This document shows, one piece after another, positions 45,868 to 54,867 of a stretch of DNA of 64,000 bases (positions are counted from its first letter, which is position 1; each line of letters opens with the position of its first letter). Origin of the DNA: DATMQA01 sp035566895 (GTDB taxonomy: Bacteria > Verrucomicrobiota > Verrucomicrobiia > Limisphaerales > UBA8199); assembly GCA_035566895.1 (NCBI GenBank), contig DATMQA010000182.1, positions 1 to 64,000 of the forward strand. The letters run 5' to 3'. The position numbers and the translations under genes were made by a program. The notes below the pieces were generated by a model. That model saw nothing but the letters and a program-made list of their open reading frames with translations, did not search any database and was not told the origin of the DNA.

Positions 45868-46881
45868 ATGAGTACGAGCGATAAACCATTAAAGATGGTT
45901 ACCTGTCCCAATCCCGAGTGTGGAGCCAAGGCGTTCATACCCGGGGACCTGCCGCCGCTGGCGACCGAACCATGCAAGCGCTGCGGCTACCCCATTATGA
46001 TGCCGATGCAACTGCGGCAGTTCGAGTTGCGCAGCAAGATTGCTTCCGGCGGTCAGGGCAAGGTCTATCGTGCCTGGGACACGGTTCTGGAACGATTAGT
46101 GGCGGTGAAGATCATGCGTAAGGAGCTCGAAAATGACCCGGTCGCGCTGGAGAGCTTTTTTCGCGAAGCCCGCGCCTGCGCCGGCCTCAATCACACCAAC
46201 ATCATCCATATCTACGCGTTCGACGAATATGAGGGCCAAAAGTACTTAGTAATGGAACTGGCCGACCGGGGCAGCTTGGACAGCCGTATCGAAAAGCAGC
46301 AACGACTGCACGAGTTGGAAATTCTGGATATCGGCGTCAAAATCGCGCGAGCGCTGGACATGGCGCTCAAACACAACCTGTTGCACCGGGACATTAAGCC
46401 CGGCAACATCCTTTTCGACGCCGACAATGAGCCCAAGCTGATCGATTTCGGCCTGGCCCGTAGCGTCGAGGCCGAACCGGAATCCACCACTGTAACTGAG
46501 GGCACTCCCTACTATGTCGCGCCCGAAAAAATCAAACGCGAGCCGGAGACTTTTCTCTCCGATATGTATAGCTTGGGTTGCACCCTGTATCATGCTTTGA
46601 CCGGTCACGTGCCCTTTGAAGCGCCCAGCGTCGAGGAACTCGTCGCTGCGCATGTTCACACAGCCTTGACTGCGCCCAACCTGGTCGTGCCCGAGATCAC
46701 CCAACCTACCAGCGAGGCGCTGGTGAAAGTACTGGCCAAAAACCCCGGCGATCGCTACCTCAGCTATGACGAGTTCTGCATGGCGTTGGAACTGGCCCGT
46801 GGCAAATTGCTCATTCAACAGACTACTCAACCGGCGGGCGGCAAAGGCGCCAAAAGCAAAACCAGTTGGTGGCGGCGGTAA
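45868..46881 (+). CDS. serine/threonine protein kinase with N-terminal zinc ribbon
   Basis: 337 residues, Hanks-type kinase, cytosolic (no transmembrane helix). A zinc ribbon, C13, C18 and C36, C39, precedes the kinase domain (~50-320). The Gly-rich loop is IASGGQGKVYRA, with Lys81 in VAVKIM, catalytic HRD at H173-R174-D175 with Asn of PGNIL, and DFG at D193. GTPYYVAPEKIK is the APE-type end of the activation segment. The zinc ribbon at the front is not usual for these kinases. No phosphatase or FHA protein is adjacent. Confidence 0.93.
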   Translation: MSTSDKPLKMVTCPNPECGAKAFIPGDLPPLATEPCKRCGYPIMMPMQLRQFELRSKIASGGQGKVYRAWDTVLERLVAVKIMRKELENDPVALESFFREARACAGLNHTNIIHIYAFDEYEGQKYLVMELADRGSLDSRIEKQQRLHELEILDIGVKIARALDMALKHNLLHRDIKPGNILFDADNEPKLIDFGLARSVEAEPESTTVTEGTPYYVAPEKIKREPETFLSDMYSLGCTLYHALTGHVPFEAPSVEELVAAHVHTALTAPNLVVPEITQPTSEALVKVLAKNPGDRYLSYDEFCMALELARGKLLIQQTTQPAGGKGAKSKTSWWRR

Positions 46882-46984
46882 TTACGCTTAACGCACCACA
46901 AGCTGCAAAGTTACACGTCTTCACGTCGGGAGGAGAGCCAGGTGCTACCCCTGTCACAAGGCGCCCTTGTCACCGTTTATCGGC

Positions 46985-47446
46985 TTATTTCTTTTCGGTA
47001 GCGCCTTTCCTTTCCGGCATTTTCGTGTCCCCAAAAGTCACTTTGGTCGCTACTAACTGGCCGTCCTTCCCGGTTTTGTAGCCCAGGCTCACCGGCTCGC
47101 CCACTACCCCGTCCTCAAGCGTCGCGGGCTTTCCACCCTTGAATATTTTGGTTTCGGAAGTTACTTGGTACGTGTGCTTGCCCAGCGTAATCGTTTTCGC
47201 GGTCATCTCAACCGCGGCCAGCTTGCCGTGCACCCCACCGCCCGTTCGCTTCTTCTCGGATCCTTCGGTAGTCCCGGCGCTGGATTTTTTCTCAGCTTTC
47301 GAGGGCTCTTTCGTTTCGGTGACGGCCTTTTTCTCCGCGCCGGCCTTGTTGGTATTTTGCGCGAGAAGTTGGCCCGGCAAAACCGCCATTCCAAGCATGA
47401 GCAGACCCGGAACGACAATCTTTAATGTAGATTTTATCATAGTCAA
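46985..47446 (-). CDS. exported small protein, DUF5666-like
   Basis: 153 residues. A signal peptide (VVPGLLMLGMAVLPGQLLAQ) is followed by a charged, Lys/Glu-rich linker (~35-75, KKAVTETKEPSKAEKK) and a compact beta-rich domain (TITLGKHTYQVTSETKIFKG, EPVSLGYKTGKDGQLVATKV) that resembles DUF5666-type periplasmic domains. Function unknown. Convergent with the kinase gene across a small spacer. Confidence 0.7.
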   Translation of the reverse strand: MTMIKSTLKIVVPGLLMLGMAVLPGQLLAQNTNKAGAEKKAVTETKEPSKAEKKSSAGTTEGSEKKRTGGGVHGKLAAVEMTAKTITLGKHTYQVTSETKIFKGGKPATLEDGVVGEPVSLGYKTGKDGQLVATKVTFGDTKMPERKGATEKK

Positions 47447-47567
47447 TTTTATGGTTTCTGTTTCGGTCGTTAAGACGGCTTATTGATTAGCAAATTCACG
47501 TTCAGAGGCAAGCGCAAGAAGCTGAGGGATGCGCCGCCGGAAATGATACCGCCTCAGCAGTGGGAAC

Positions 47568-48116
47568 TTACCATTTGCCTTCCGCCAGCAGCGCGGTCAC
47601 ATTTTTGGCGAGGTCGTCAGCCAGGAGCGGCAAGGCTTGGCGCTCCGCGCTTGTCAAATCAGAGCCGACCCGGATAAGGGTCGAGCCAATGACGGTTTGG
47701 TGAAGATTGGTTTTGCCAGTCGTGCGTTCCATAGCGACCACCTCCGCCGTCAATCGCAGCCGGAAATCCCGAACAGTGAGGATGTCATTGGAGGCCAGAG
47801 TCACCTCCAGCCGGTCATAACGGGTAATGCTACCCGTAAGGATAATGTCCCCATCGCCATGCGAAGCCAGTTTGTAAGTGCCATCCCGCTGCAACTCTTT
47901 GCGAAGTTGGGATGTAACTGGGTCGCTCAAACGTGGTTCGAGCGTCTGGTTGGCGAAAGGGGTGATTTGGATTGATCTTTCCCCTGCCGCCAGGCCGTTG
48001 ACCGGGCCCAATTGGTAACCGGCACAGCCGCAGAGAATAAGGGTCACCAGAAAGGCAAAAAGGGCGGCACATGCGGACGCGAAACCCCAAACCCGGATTT
48101 CGGATCTGACGCGCAT
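47568..48116 (-). CDS. lptE: LptE-like LPS-assembly lipoprotein
   Basis: 182 residues if started at ATG 48116, one base after the upstream gene's end. The in-frame ATG at 48182 would only add 22 residues inside the upstream gene. A lipobox (LILCGCAGYQLG) predicts an outer-membrane lipoprotein. The rest matches the LptE pattern: a conserved ITPFANQTLEPRLSDPVT, a strand with DIILTGSITRYDR and RLRLTAEVVAMERTTGKT. LptE plugs the LptD barrel that inserts LPS. LptE-like families are divergent, so the name is by topology and gene context. Confidence 0.8.
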   Translation of the reverse strand: MRVRSEIRVWGFASACAALFAFLVTLILCGCAGYQLGPVNGLAAGERSIQITPFANQTLEPRLSDPVTSQLRKELQRDGTYKLASHGDGDIILTGSITRYDRLEVTLASNDILTVRDFRLRLTAEVVAMERTTGKTNLHQTVIGSTLIRVGSDLTSAERQALPLLADDLAKNVTALLAEGKW

Positions 48117-48117
48117 G

Positions 48118-49125
48118 CTAATTAGTAGCCGTTTGGCTGCGCTTCTTGAGTTCGTCGATGCGTTGACGTGCCTCATTGGCATAAGGCGAATTGGGATCCG
48201 AGAGAAGTACTTCGTTATAATAAACCCGCGCTCCCTTCCACTTTTGATACTTTTCGTAGAACTTCGCGATTTGAAAGTTACCTCGCGCCTGCTCGGTCTT
48301 CAGCAAGCTGATAATCCGCTGCGCTTCGCTGACGCGCTTGTCATTTGGGAACAGGGTAATGAAGTCGGTGAATGTAGCGATGGCTTGGCCCGCCGTGCTT
48401 TGATCATACTCGGCGGTTTGGGCCTGCTTCTGGTAGGCCAGCGCCTGCCGGTAAAGGGCGTCGGCCGCAACCTGCGGGCGGTCATGGTACCGATCGGCAG
48501 CCGTTTCGTACGCCTTGGCCGCGAGCGGAAAATTCTTTTGCTTCTCACGCGCGGAGCCGATCTTCATTTGAGCCTCGGGGGCCACATCGCTGTAGGGGCC
48601 GTTCTTGACGATTTTCTCGTACAACTCGGCAGTCTTATCCATCGAAGGGTAGGGGATGACGCCCCAAAGCCTGAACCATTTCCCGCCGAGGAACAGGTTG
48701 GCGATGGCGTATTGGCGCTGCAGAATTTCGGCGTAGTTGGCGATCTTGGGCTGTTTCTCCAGCACCTTCTGGTATTCCCTGAAGGCTTTTTCGTCTTTGC
48801 CTTGCGCCTCGTAACAGCGGCCCACGAGGTACTGCGCCTGGGGTGCGTAATCGGACAACGGCCAGACCCGCACCACGCGACGGGCCGCTTTGATCGCCAG
48901 GCTGTAATCCTTTTTATCAAAGGCCTTCTGCGCGACGTCCATTTGCTCTTTCGCGCGTGGCCGCTGCCACTTGCCCTCCCCGCCCACGGGCTCATAGGTC
49001 CAGCCTTCGCCAGGCCGATAGATCAGCGGGGCTGGTGAGCGAAACGGGAAAGCCATCAAACAGCCTAGAGTGAGCAGCAGGCGAATAAACCGACGATTCA
49101 TGCGGCTTACGTTAATGATGGCCAC
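48118..49125 (-). CDS. BamD-like tetratricopeptide outer-membrane assembly protein
   Basis: 335 residues. The leader (LLLTLGCLMAFPFRSPAP) may be a signal peptide; a lipobox cysteine is present in LTLGC. TPR helices cover ~40-325 with repeated A-x2-x-ARxxxxxxP units such as AIKAARRVVRVWPLSDYAPQ and AYETAADRYHDRPQVAADAL, ending in EVLLSDPNSPYANEARQRID. This is the size and pattern of BamD/YfiO (Bam complex). The stop is one base from the lptE start. The assignment to BamD rather than another TPR protein rests on context. Confidence 0.8.
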   Translation of the reverse strand: MAIINVSRMNRRFIRLLLTLGCLMAFPFRSPAPLIYRPGEGWTYEPVGGEGKWQRPRAKEQMDVAQKAFDKKDYSLAIKAARRVVRVWPLSDYAPQAQYLVGRCYEAQGKDEKAFREYQKVLEKQPKIANYAEILQRQYAIANLFLGGKWFRLWGVIPYPSMDKTAELYEKIVKNGPYSDVAPEAQMKIGSAREKQKNFPLAAKAYETAADRYHDRPQVAADALYRQALAYQKQAQTAEYDQSTAGQAIATFTDFITLFPNDKRVSEAQRIISLLKTEQARGNFQIAKFYEKYQKWKGARVYYNEVLLSDPNSPYANEARQRIDELKKRSQTATN

Positions 49126-49165
49126 GCCAGAGTGTCCAGACTAAACCAAGCCCGCCAAAGCCTTC

Positions 49166-49681
49166 TCAGCCCCGATAGACGATAAACACCCCGAAATCCG
49201 TAAGCAGTTTCTGCGTGCCAATATCCAGGTAGCTGTAGTTGAGGGTGCTGATGCTGACCAGGTTGGTTTCACCGATTTTGACCAGAAAGTTCGAGATGAC
49301 TTCGTCGAACTTGTCATGGCCGACCTCGATACAATCGGTGTGGCGAATGGTTTTCGTGCGGATGCGTTTATCGGTGTCCTTGGCCGCGACTTCCATCGGC
49401 GGCAGCGGTTTGGCGATCAGGCTCTCGGTGGATCTGTGGCTGGGCACCTTCAGATGCAATTCGATCTTCCGGGCTGCGGACGCGTCGATTGCATTGACTG
49501 GGTGCGCCTCCACCCTTGGCGCGCCGGCGATAGTCGGTATTCCGGTTCTTGGCCCGGGGGCCTGAGGCTCCGGGATTACGATAGACTCGCCGCAGGAAGG
49601 GCACTGGATTTCGGTGCCGGCCCCTGAAGCATCTACGGCGAGCTCTTGTTCGCACTTCGGACAGTTAAAGATAACATCCAT
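49166..49681 (-). CDS. hypothetical protein with N-terminal zinc ribbon
   Basis: 171 residues from ATG 49681; a longer frame begins at 49714 but without a motif. A zinc ribbon CPKCEQE...CPSCGES opens it, followed by a Pro/Ala linker and a folded C-terminal domain (IRTKTIRHTDCIEVGHDKFD, ending in LTDFGVFIVYRG) I do not recognise. It lies between the TPR gene and the 137-residue gene in the envelope operon. Confidence 0.6.
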   Translation of the reverse strand: MDVIFNCPKCEQELAVDASGAGTEIQCPSCGESIVIPEPQAPGPRTGIPTIAGAPRVEAHPVNAIDASAARKIELHLKVPSHRSTESLIAKPLPPMEVAAKDTDKRIRTKTIRHTDCIEVGHDKFDEVISNFLVKIGETNLVSISTLNYSYLDIGTQKLLTDFGVFIVYRG

Positions 49682-49749
49682 AAGCGGTCTTTCGTTCGCA
49701 CTGTACGCCGCCATCGTAACGACGCCTCTGCCGGAACACCAGAGAAAAG

Positions 49750-50163
49750 TTACTCGTACGTATTCTCAAGTTGCTTGATTCTGGGATAGACCGGCGAGGT
49801 AGCGGGCGTTCGGCCTTTGACCTCGGCGAAGATCCGTTTGGCTTCCGCGGGGTCTTCACGCGAAATCGCCAGGCAATAATCGAGTTGGATCCACGCCTTG
49901 CGCGGGTCCTGGACGCTGCGACCATAAGTCTTGAGCCAGTTTTTAAAGGCCGTCGGTCCCTGCTCCTGGGCGGCTCGCAGGCTGTTCTCCATTTGCTGGC
50001 TTTGGTTGGGCATGCCGGCTAGGTTCTCCGGTCTCACTTGGGCCGCCACGGCCTGTTTTTTGGACGTTTCTTCCTCGTTCCTTACCTTGTCCCACCGTAA
50101 ATAGAGCAGCCAGCCGACGTAAAGGAATGCGGCGATAAAAAGAGCAGCAATGAGTTTGGTCAT
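49750..50163 (-). CDS. membrane-anchored hypothetical protein
   Basis: 137 residues: one N-terminal transmembrane segment (IAALFIAAFLYVGWLLYL), then a helical periplasmic or cytosolic region with TPR-like features (AWIQLDYCLAISREDPAEAK). Its start overlaps the murA stop by four bases (ATGA), so it is co-translated. Function unknown. Confidence 0.7.
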   Translation of the reverse strand: MTKLIAALFIAAFLYVGWLLYLRWDKVRNEEETSKKQAVAAQVRPENLAGMPNQSQQMENSLRAAQEQGPTAFKNWLKTYGRSVQDPRKAWIQLDYCLAISREDPAEAKRIFAEVKGRTPATSPVYPRIKQLENTYE

Positions 50164-51422
50164 GATTCTTCGATCCGTTCGATGCGCGCGCCCAGTGCTC
50201 GGAGCTTGCCATCGAGATTCTCGTAGCCGCGGTCAATATGATAGACCCGGTTAACCTGGGTCGTGCCGCGCGCCGCCAGACCCGCTAGCACCAGCGCTGC
50301 CGAGGCCCGCAAGTCGCTCGCCATCACCGGCGCCCCGCTGAGCGGCTTGCCGCCTTTTACAATCGCGCTGGGTCCTTCAATTTCAATGTCGGCCCCAAGG
50401 CGCGCCAATTCACTGACGTGCATGAATCGGGATTCAAAAATCCGCTCGGTGATGATGCTGATGCCCGGGGTCACCGCCATCAACGCCATCATCTGCGCCT
50501 GCGCGTCGGTCGGAAAACCGGCATACGGCAGCGTTGTGATATCGACCGGCCGCAACCGGCCATTGCGGCGGACCGTCAGGCCCAGGCTGCTCTGCTCAAT
50601 TTTCAGACCCGCGTCTTTGAGCTTATCCAGCACCGCATGCATATGCTCGGCCCGCGCCCCGCGCAGCGTCACTTCTCCGTTCGTCACGGCCGCGGCGATG
50701 GCGTAAGTGGCTGCCTCGATCCGGTCGGGAATCACCTCGTGCTCCACCCCGTGCATTTCCCTGACCCCGGTGACCGTGATGGTTGGGCTGCCGGCACCCG
50801 TAATCCTGGCCCCCATCGCGTTGAGAAAACTCGCTAGGTCCACCACCTCGGGTTCGCACGCCGCGCTTTCGATCACCGTCACCCCCTCGGCCAGCGTCGC
50901 CGCCATCATGACGTTGGCTGTGCCCAGCACGGTCGAGCCCGCGCGTCCCCCCAGGAACATTGCCGAGCCGACCAATCGTTTCGCGCTGGCATATACATAC
51001 CCATTTTCGATCACGACTTTGGCTCCCAGCGCCTCGAATCCCTTCAGATGCAGATTGATTGGCCGTGCTCCGATGATGCACCCGCCCGGCAGCGAGACCG
51101 CCGCCTTGTGCAAACGGGCTAGCAGCGGTCCCATGATGCAGATCGAGCCTCGCATCTTCCGAATCAGATCGTAATCCCCGGCGCCCTTTATCTTTTTCGC
51201 CTGAACCCGCACGCTGCCGTTATCAAACCGCACTTCCGCGCCCAGCCACGTCAGGATCTGCCCCATGAACCGCACATCGCTCAGTTTGGGCACCCGCCGG
51301 ATGACGCAGGGTTCGCTCGTGAGCAACGTCGCCGCCAGGATTGGCAGCACGGCATTCTTGGCCCCGCTGATCGTGACCTCACCGCGCAGCGGCACGCCGC
51401 CTTTTATGAGCAGACTGTCCAT
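50160..51422 (-). CDS. murA: UDP-N-acetylglucosamine 1-carboxyvinyltransferase
   Basis: 420 residues, the first committed enzyme of peptidoglycan synthesis (adds enolpyruvate from PEP to UDP-GlcNAc). Conserved Lys-Asn in SGAKNAVLPI near the N-terminus, catalytic Cys in LPGGCIIGARP, GFPTDAQAQMMALM and DRGYENLDGKLRALGA at the C-terminus. Length matches the family. It is second in the envelope operon, 69 nt after prmC. Confidence 0.96.
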   Translation of the reverse strand: MDSLLIKGGVPLRGEVTISGAKNAVLPILAATLLTSEPCVIRRVPKLSDVRFMGQILTWLGAEVRFDNGSVRVQAKKIKGAGDYDLIRKMRGSICIMGPLLARLHKAAVSLPGGCIIGARPINLHLKGFEALGAKVVIENGYVYASAKRLVGSAMFLGGRAGSTVLGTANVMMAATLAEGVTVIESAACEPEVVDLASFLNAMGARITGAGSPTITVTGVREMHGVEHEVIPDRIEAATYAIAAAVTNGEVTLRGARAEHMHAVLDKLKDAGLKIEQSSLGLTVRRNGRLRPVDITTLPYAGFPTDAQAQMMALMAVTPGISIITERIFESRFMHVSELARLGADIEIEGPSAIVKGGKPLSGAPVMASDLRASAALVLAGLAARGTTQVNRVYHIDRGYENLDGKLRALGARIERIEES

Positions 51423-51460
51423 GATCTGTGTACTTTGATATCTCGACGTTTCGCACCGGC

Positions 51461-51500
51461 CTCAATTAACTCAGTCGCCTTTTTAACCTATTTAACTCTT
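51461..51500. repeat. TTAACTC-type short repeat
   Basis: CTCAATTAACTCAG then TTTTTAACCTATTTAACTC, in the prmC-murA spacer and reaching into the last prmC codons at 51492. The same unit as 29315-29370. Confidence 0.55.
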
Positions 51501-52406
51501 TCCAGAATTGCCTTTGCGCGCGATCAAAATTCTAGGTCGATGAGTGTAATCTTCCGCGATCTGTTCGACAATCCAGTTTTGTTGCTGAAAGAGTGCACGG
51601 AGCGATTCCTCCTGGCCATCGCCAAATTCCAACAACATTCTGCCGTCCGCCTTTAGGAAGTCCCCGGCTTCGGTTGCCAGTCGTCGATAATAATCCAGGC
51701 CGTCGGCACCCCCGTCCAGCGCCTGTCGCGGCTCGTAATCCCGCACCTCGGGTTGCAGAGCCATCAGCTCGGGAGTGGGGATGTACGGCGGGTTGCTGGC
51801 GATGAGATCGAATGGGTTCTCTCCGGTCAACGCGGCGAAACCGTCTCCCTGGAAAAACCCGATCCGCTCCGCGACGCCATGTCTCGCCGCGTTTTGGCTG
51901 GCCACCTGGAGCGCCTCGGCCGAGAGGTCCAACGCCGATACGCGCAGCGCGGGGCAGTGGACCGCTAGGGCGATGGCCAGGCAGCCGCTTCCCGTGCCGA
52001 AATCCATTGCGGTTGCCGGCTGCGGGTTTCCGGCGGAGATTCGATTGAGGAACTGCCAGCCGTATTCCGCCAATAATTCGGTTTCGGGACGGGGAACCAG
52101 TACATGACGATTGACGGTGATTTCCAATCCGCAAAATGACGTCGAACCCATAATCTGCTGCAACGGTTCGCGCTGACCCCGCCGTTTGATCAGCTCCCGA
52201 AAACTGTCCAATTGCGAGGCCGTCAAGGCGCGTTCGAAGTTCAGGTACAACTGCATTCGCGGCAACTCCAGCAGATGGGCCAGCAGCAACTCGGTTTGCA
52301 GCCGCGGCGAGTCCACGCCCTTCTTTCCCAGGAATTCCGTGCTGCGTTGGATGACTTCCAAAACGGTCACGCCGACAAGGTAACGGACTGGGCCGGGACC
52401 ATTCAA
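51492..52406 (-). CDS. prmC: protein-(glutamine-N5) methyltransferase, release-factor specific
   Basis: 304 residues. The methyltransferase modifies the GGQ glutamine of release factors RF1/RF2. N-terminal helical domain, then the SAM motif DFGTGSGCLAIALA, the catalytic NPPY in LIASNPPYIPTPE, and LEFGDGQEESLRALF near the end. No prfA next to it (the usual partner), and it is divergent from the small exported protein. The true start may be a few codons inside (MNGPGPVRYL is unusual). Confidence 0.92.
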   Translation of the reverse strand: MNGPGPVRYLVGVTVLEVIQRSTEFLGKKGVDSPRLQTELLLAHLLELPRMQLYLNFERALTASQLDSFRELIKRRGQREPLQQIMGSTSFCGLEITVNRHVLVPRPETELLAEYGWQFLNRISAGNPQPATAMDFGTGSGCLAIALAVHCPALRVSALDLSAEALQVASQNAARHGVAERIGFFQGDGFAALTGENPFDLIASNPPYIPTPELMALQPEVRDYEPRQALDGGADGLDYYRRLATEAGDFLKADGRMLLEFGDGQEESLRALFQQQNWIVEQIAEDYTHRPRILIARKGNSGKS

Positions 52407-52465
52407 GAAAGCACCATTTGAAATTTATGCGACCCTGGGCGACAGTGGGGGCGAACGAGGAAAAT

Positions 52466-52825
52466 ATGAAAACTAAACTCATTGCTATTGTTTGTGCGAT
52501 AACTCTCGGCTGGGTCTCCACGACTCCGGCCTTTGCCTCCACCCGGACTGATACCGTGGCAGTAGGCGCCGATGCCGTCGTGGGCCGGCCGCTGTGTTTT
52601 GCCGCGACGATTCTCGGCAGCGCGGTGTTTCTGGTCTCCCTGCCCGTTGCCGCAACCTCCGGCAGCATTCACTCCTCCGCCGAAGCGCTGGTGTTAAAAC
52701 CCGCCCGCGCCACATTCGTCCGGCCCTTGGGTGATTTCAGCTCCCCCAAGGATACGTCAGACGAGGAACTGTACAGCGGAACGACAACCAGCAAAAAGCC
52801 CCTCCGCGCCAAAGCCAAGGGCTAG
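52466..52825 (+). CDS. small exported protein of unknown function
   Basis: 119 residues from ATG 52466, chosen because GAGG precedes it by six bases and a signal peptide follows (KLIAIVCAITLGWVSTTPAF). The centre is a hydrophobic stretch with GRPLCFAATILGSAVFLVSL, perhaps a second membrane helix. The C-terminus is basic (SKKPLRAKAKG). Not recognised. Confidence 0.6.
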   Translation: MKTKLIAIVCAITLGWVSTTPAFASTRTDTVAVGADAVVGRPLCFAATILGSAVFLVSLPVAATSGSIHSSAEALVLKPARATFVRPLGDFSSPKDTSDEELYSGTTTSKKPLRAKAKG

Positions 52826-53058
52826 CGCCGTTCTAACTAGGCCGCTCGCGCTGCCTTCCGACTTGTGGTCCACATCCCGGGGACTTGGTTGCCCGCCAGG
52901 CCTTGAACGACTGCAGCAAGGACGCCAGCTCGCTCCCAACGGCGCGGACCTCCTCTTGGTCGTCAGTGAACCCCCGGGTCTGGTAATCGGTGATCGCGTC
53001 TTCGTCCTTGCGCACAATCGTCTTGAACTCCGCCCGTCTGATTCCTATGTTCGCCCCC

Positions 53059-53649
53059 ATGAAACGATTTTCCTTTCTGTTGGTGGCACTGACTCTTTTC
53101 ACCGCTCCGGCTCTGCGCGCGCAGCCCGCAGCGACCGAAGAACGCTTAAACAAATTAAACGGCCGAATCGATGATTTGTCCGACCGCTTGGAAGCGCTCC
53201 GAGCCGACCTGCAGAAGCTGAGCCGGGCCATGGATGACTTGCGCGCCGAGGCCAGCAAACCCAAGGGTGATTATGCCAGCCAGGAGGATTTAAAGCGGGT
53301 TGCCGAGGCTGTCAAAGAAGTCGATCGCAAACGGTTGGACGACGCGGAAACGATTCGAAAGGAACTGCGGGACCTGGCCAAGGGCTTAAAGGCGGCCCCA
53401 GTTTCGGGCGGCAAGAGGTCAAATCCAGCGGTGGCGGCGACCGATCCTTCCGAGCCGCTCAAATCAGGCGGGTCCGACAAAGGATTTGAATACGTCATCA
53501 AGTCGGGGGACACCCTTTCAGTGATTGTCGCGGCTTACCGTGAAAAGAACATCAAAGTTTCCACGGAGCAGATTCTGAAAGCCAATCCCAACCTGGTGCC
53601 GGAAAAAATGCGTCCGGGCCAAAAGATTTTTATTCCCGCTCCGCAGTAA
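53059..53649 (+). CDS. exported coiled-coil LysM protein
   Basis: 196 residues from ATG 53059 (a 23-residue extension starting at 52990 lacks a signal). Signal peptide FSFLLVALTLFTAPALRAQ, then a long coiled coil (~30-120, RLNKLNGRIDDLSDRLEALR), a linker, and a C-terminal LysM domain (~145-196: VIKSGDTLSVIVAAYREKNI, ILKANPNLVPEKMRPGQKIF). LysM binds peptidoglycan or chitin, so the protein is probably cell-wall attached. Confidence 0.85.
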   Translation: MKRFSFLLVALTLFTAPALRAQPAATEERLNKLNGRIDDLSDRLEALRADLQKLSRAMDDLRAEASKPKGDYASQEDLKRVAEAVKEVDRKRLDDAETIRKELRDLAKGLKAAPVSGGKRSNPAVAATDPSEPLKSGGSDKGFEYVIKSGDTLSVIVAAYREKNIKVSTEQILKANPNLVPEKMRPGQKIFIPAPQ

Positions 53650-53662
53650 CCGTAAAACCTCC

Positions 53663-53726
53663 GCCACAAAAGAATACAAAGGCCACAAAGGGCTTTTTCA
53701 TTGTGTTCTTTGCGCTCTTTTGTAGC
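53663..53726. terminator. imperfect hairpin of CACAAAG-type repeats
   Basis: Arms 53663-53690 and 53699-53726 pair at 21 of 28 positions around an 8-base loop. Units of the CACAAAG type repeat inside each arm (GCCACAAAAGA, TACAAAGG, CCACAAAG). Located between the convergent LysM and fabH genes, so it may end both transcripts. Confidence 0.45.
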
Positions 53727-53735
53727 GACCTCCCC

Positions 53736-54776
53736 CTACCACTCAATCACCGCCGCGCCCCACGTCAAACCGGCGCCGAACACCATCAGCAGAATCAAAT
53801 CCCCGTGTTGCACGCGTCCCGTTTGGACCGCTTCGTCCAGGGCAATGGCCACCGAGGCAGCGGACGTGTTGCCATATTTGTGGACGTTGACGAAGAGTTG
53901 GTCGGGTCTTGCTCCGATGCGTTCGCCGACCGCGTCAATAATCCGTAGGTTGGCCTGGTGCGGGATAATGCATTTAATGCGTGAGATGTCGATTTCACAC
54001 CGGCGCAGCGCTTCCTGGGCTGCTGTTTTCATCGCTTGCACCGCGTTTTTGAAGGCTTCCTTGCCTTCCATTCGCAGGTAATGCAGGCGGCTGGCCACCG
54101 ACTCCGCCGTGGCCGGGCAACGGCTGCCCCCGCCCGCCATGAACAGCAAATCCGCCTTGCTGCCGTCAGCCCCCATCACCGCCGTCAGCAGCCCGTGAGC
54201 GTGGGGCCGGTTCTGAAGAATCGCCGCTCCCGCGCCATCCCCGAACAGCACGCAGGTATTCCGGTCCTTCCAGTCCACGATGGACGAAAGCTTTTCCGCC
54301 CCGATCACCAGCACCGTGTCGTAAGTGCGCGTCATGATAAACTGCTGTGCAATTTCCAGCGCGTAAATAAACCCCGAGCACGCGGCTTCCAGGTCGAACG
54401 CCGCCGCGCGGTGCGCGCCCAGCTTTTGCTGGATCAGACAGGCGGTCGAAGGAAACGGCATGTCCGGCGTAATGGTGGCCACGATGATGAGATCAATTTG
54501 TTCGGGCGTGACCCGGGCCCGCTGCATCGCCCGCCGTGCCGCCGCTGCCCCCAGGTCCGAAGTGAACTCGTCCTTGGCGGCGATGTGGCGCTCTTTAATC
54601 CCGGTGCGGGTCGTGATCCACTCGTCCGAGGTGCTGACCATTCTCTCCAAATCCGCATTGGTCAGGATCTTGGCCGGGACATAGGAACCGACGCCAGCCA
54701 CCGAACACGTGCGCCCCTGGAAATTGTATTTGGCGCGTGGGTTTCGGAATTTCGTTGAGGGTTGAGGGGGGCTCAC
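53736..54776 (-). CDS. fabH: 3-oxoacyl-[acyl-carrier-protein] synthase III
   Basis: 346 residues. Starts fatty-acid elongation by condensing acetyl-CoA with malonyl-ACP. Catalytic Cys in FDLEAACSGF, His in CIIPHQANLRI and Asn in KYGNTSAASV. Adjacent plsX (92-nt gap) is its usual neighbour. Confidence 0.96.
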   Translation of the reverse strand: MSPPQPSTKFRNPRAKYNFQGRTCSVAGVGSYVPAKILTNADLERMVSTSDEWITTRTGIKERHIAAKDEFTSDLGAAAARRAMQRARVTPEQIDLIIVATITPDMPFPSTACLIQQKLGAHRAAAFDLEAACSGFIYALEIAQQFIMTRTYDTVLVIGAEKLSSIVDWKDRNTCVLFGDGAGAAILQNRPHAHGLLTAVMGADGSKADLLFMAGGGSRCPATAESVASRLHYLRMEGKEAFKNAVQAMKTAAQEALRRCEIDISRIKCIIPHQANLRIIDAVGERIGARPDQLFVNVHKYGNTSAASVAIALDEAVQTGRVQHGDLILLMVFGAGLTWGAAVIEW

Positions 54777-54867
54777 AGGATTGGTCGAGAATTCAATTTC
54801 TGATTTGCGCTTTAAGATTTACCAGGGGGCCGCGGGGCAGTGTGCCATGGAAAGGTGCATCCTAATA

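Noticed and set aside
46920..46980. Small hairpin around ACAAGG-CGC-CCTTGT between the kinase and the exported-protein gene
   Set aside because: The stem is only 6 bp and lacks a T-run, so I did not list it as a terminator.
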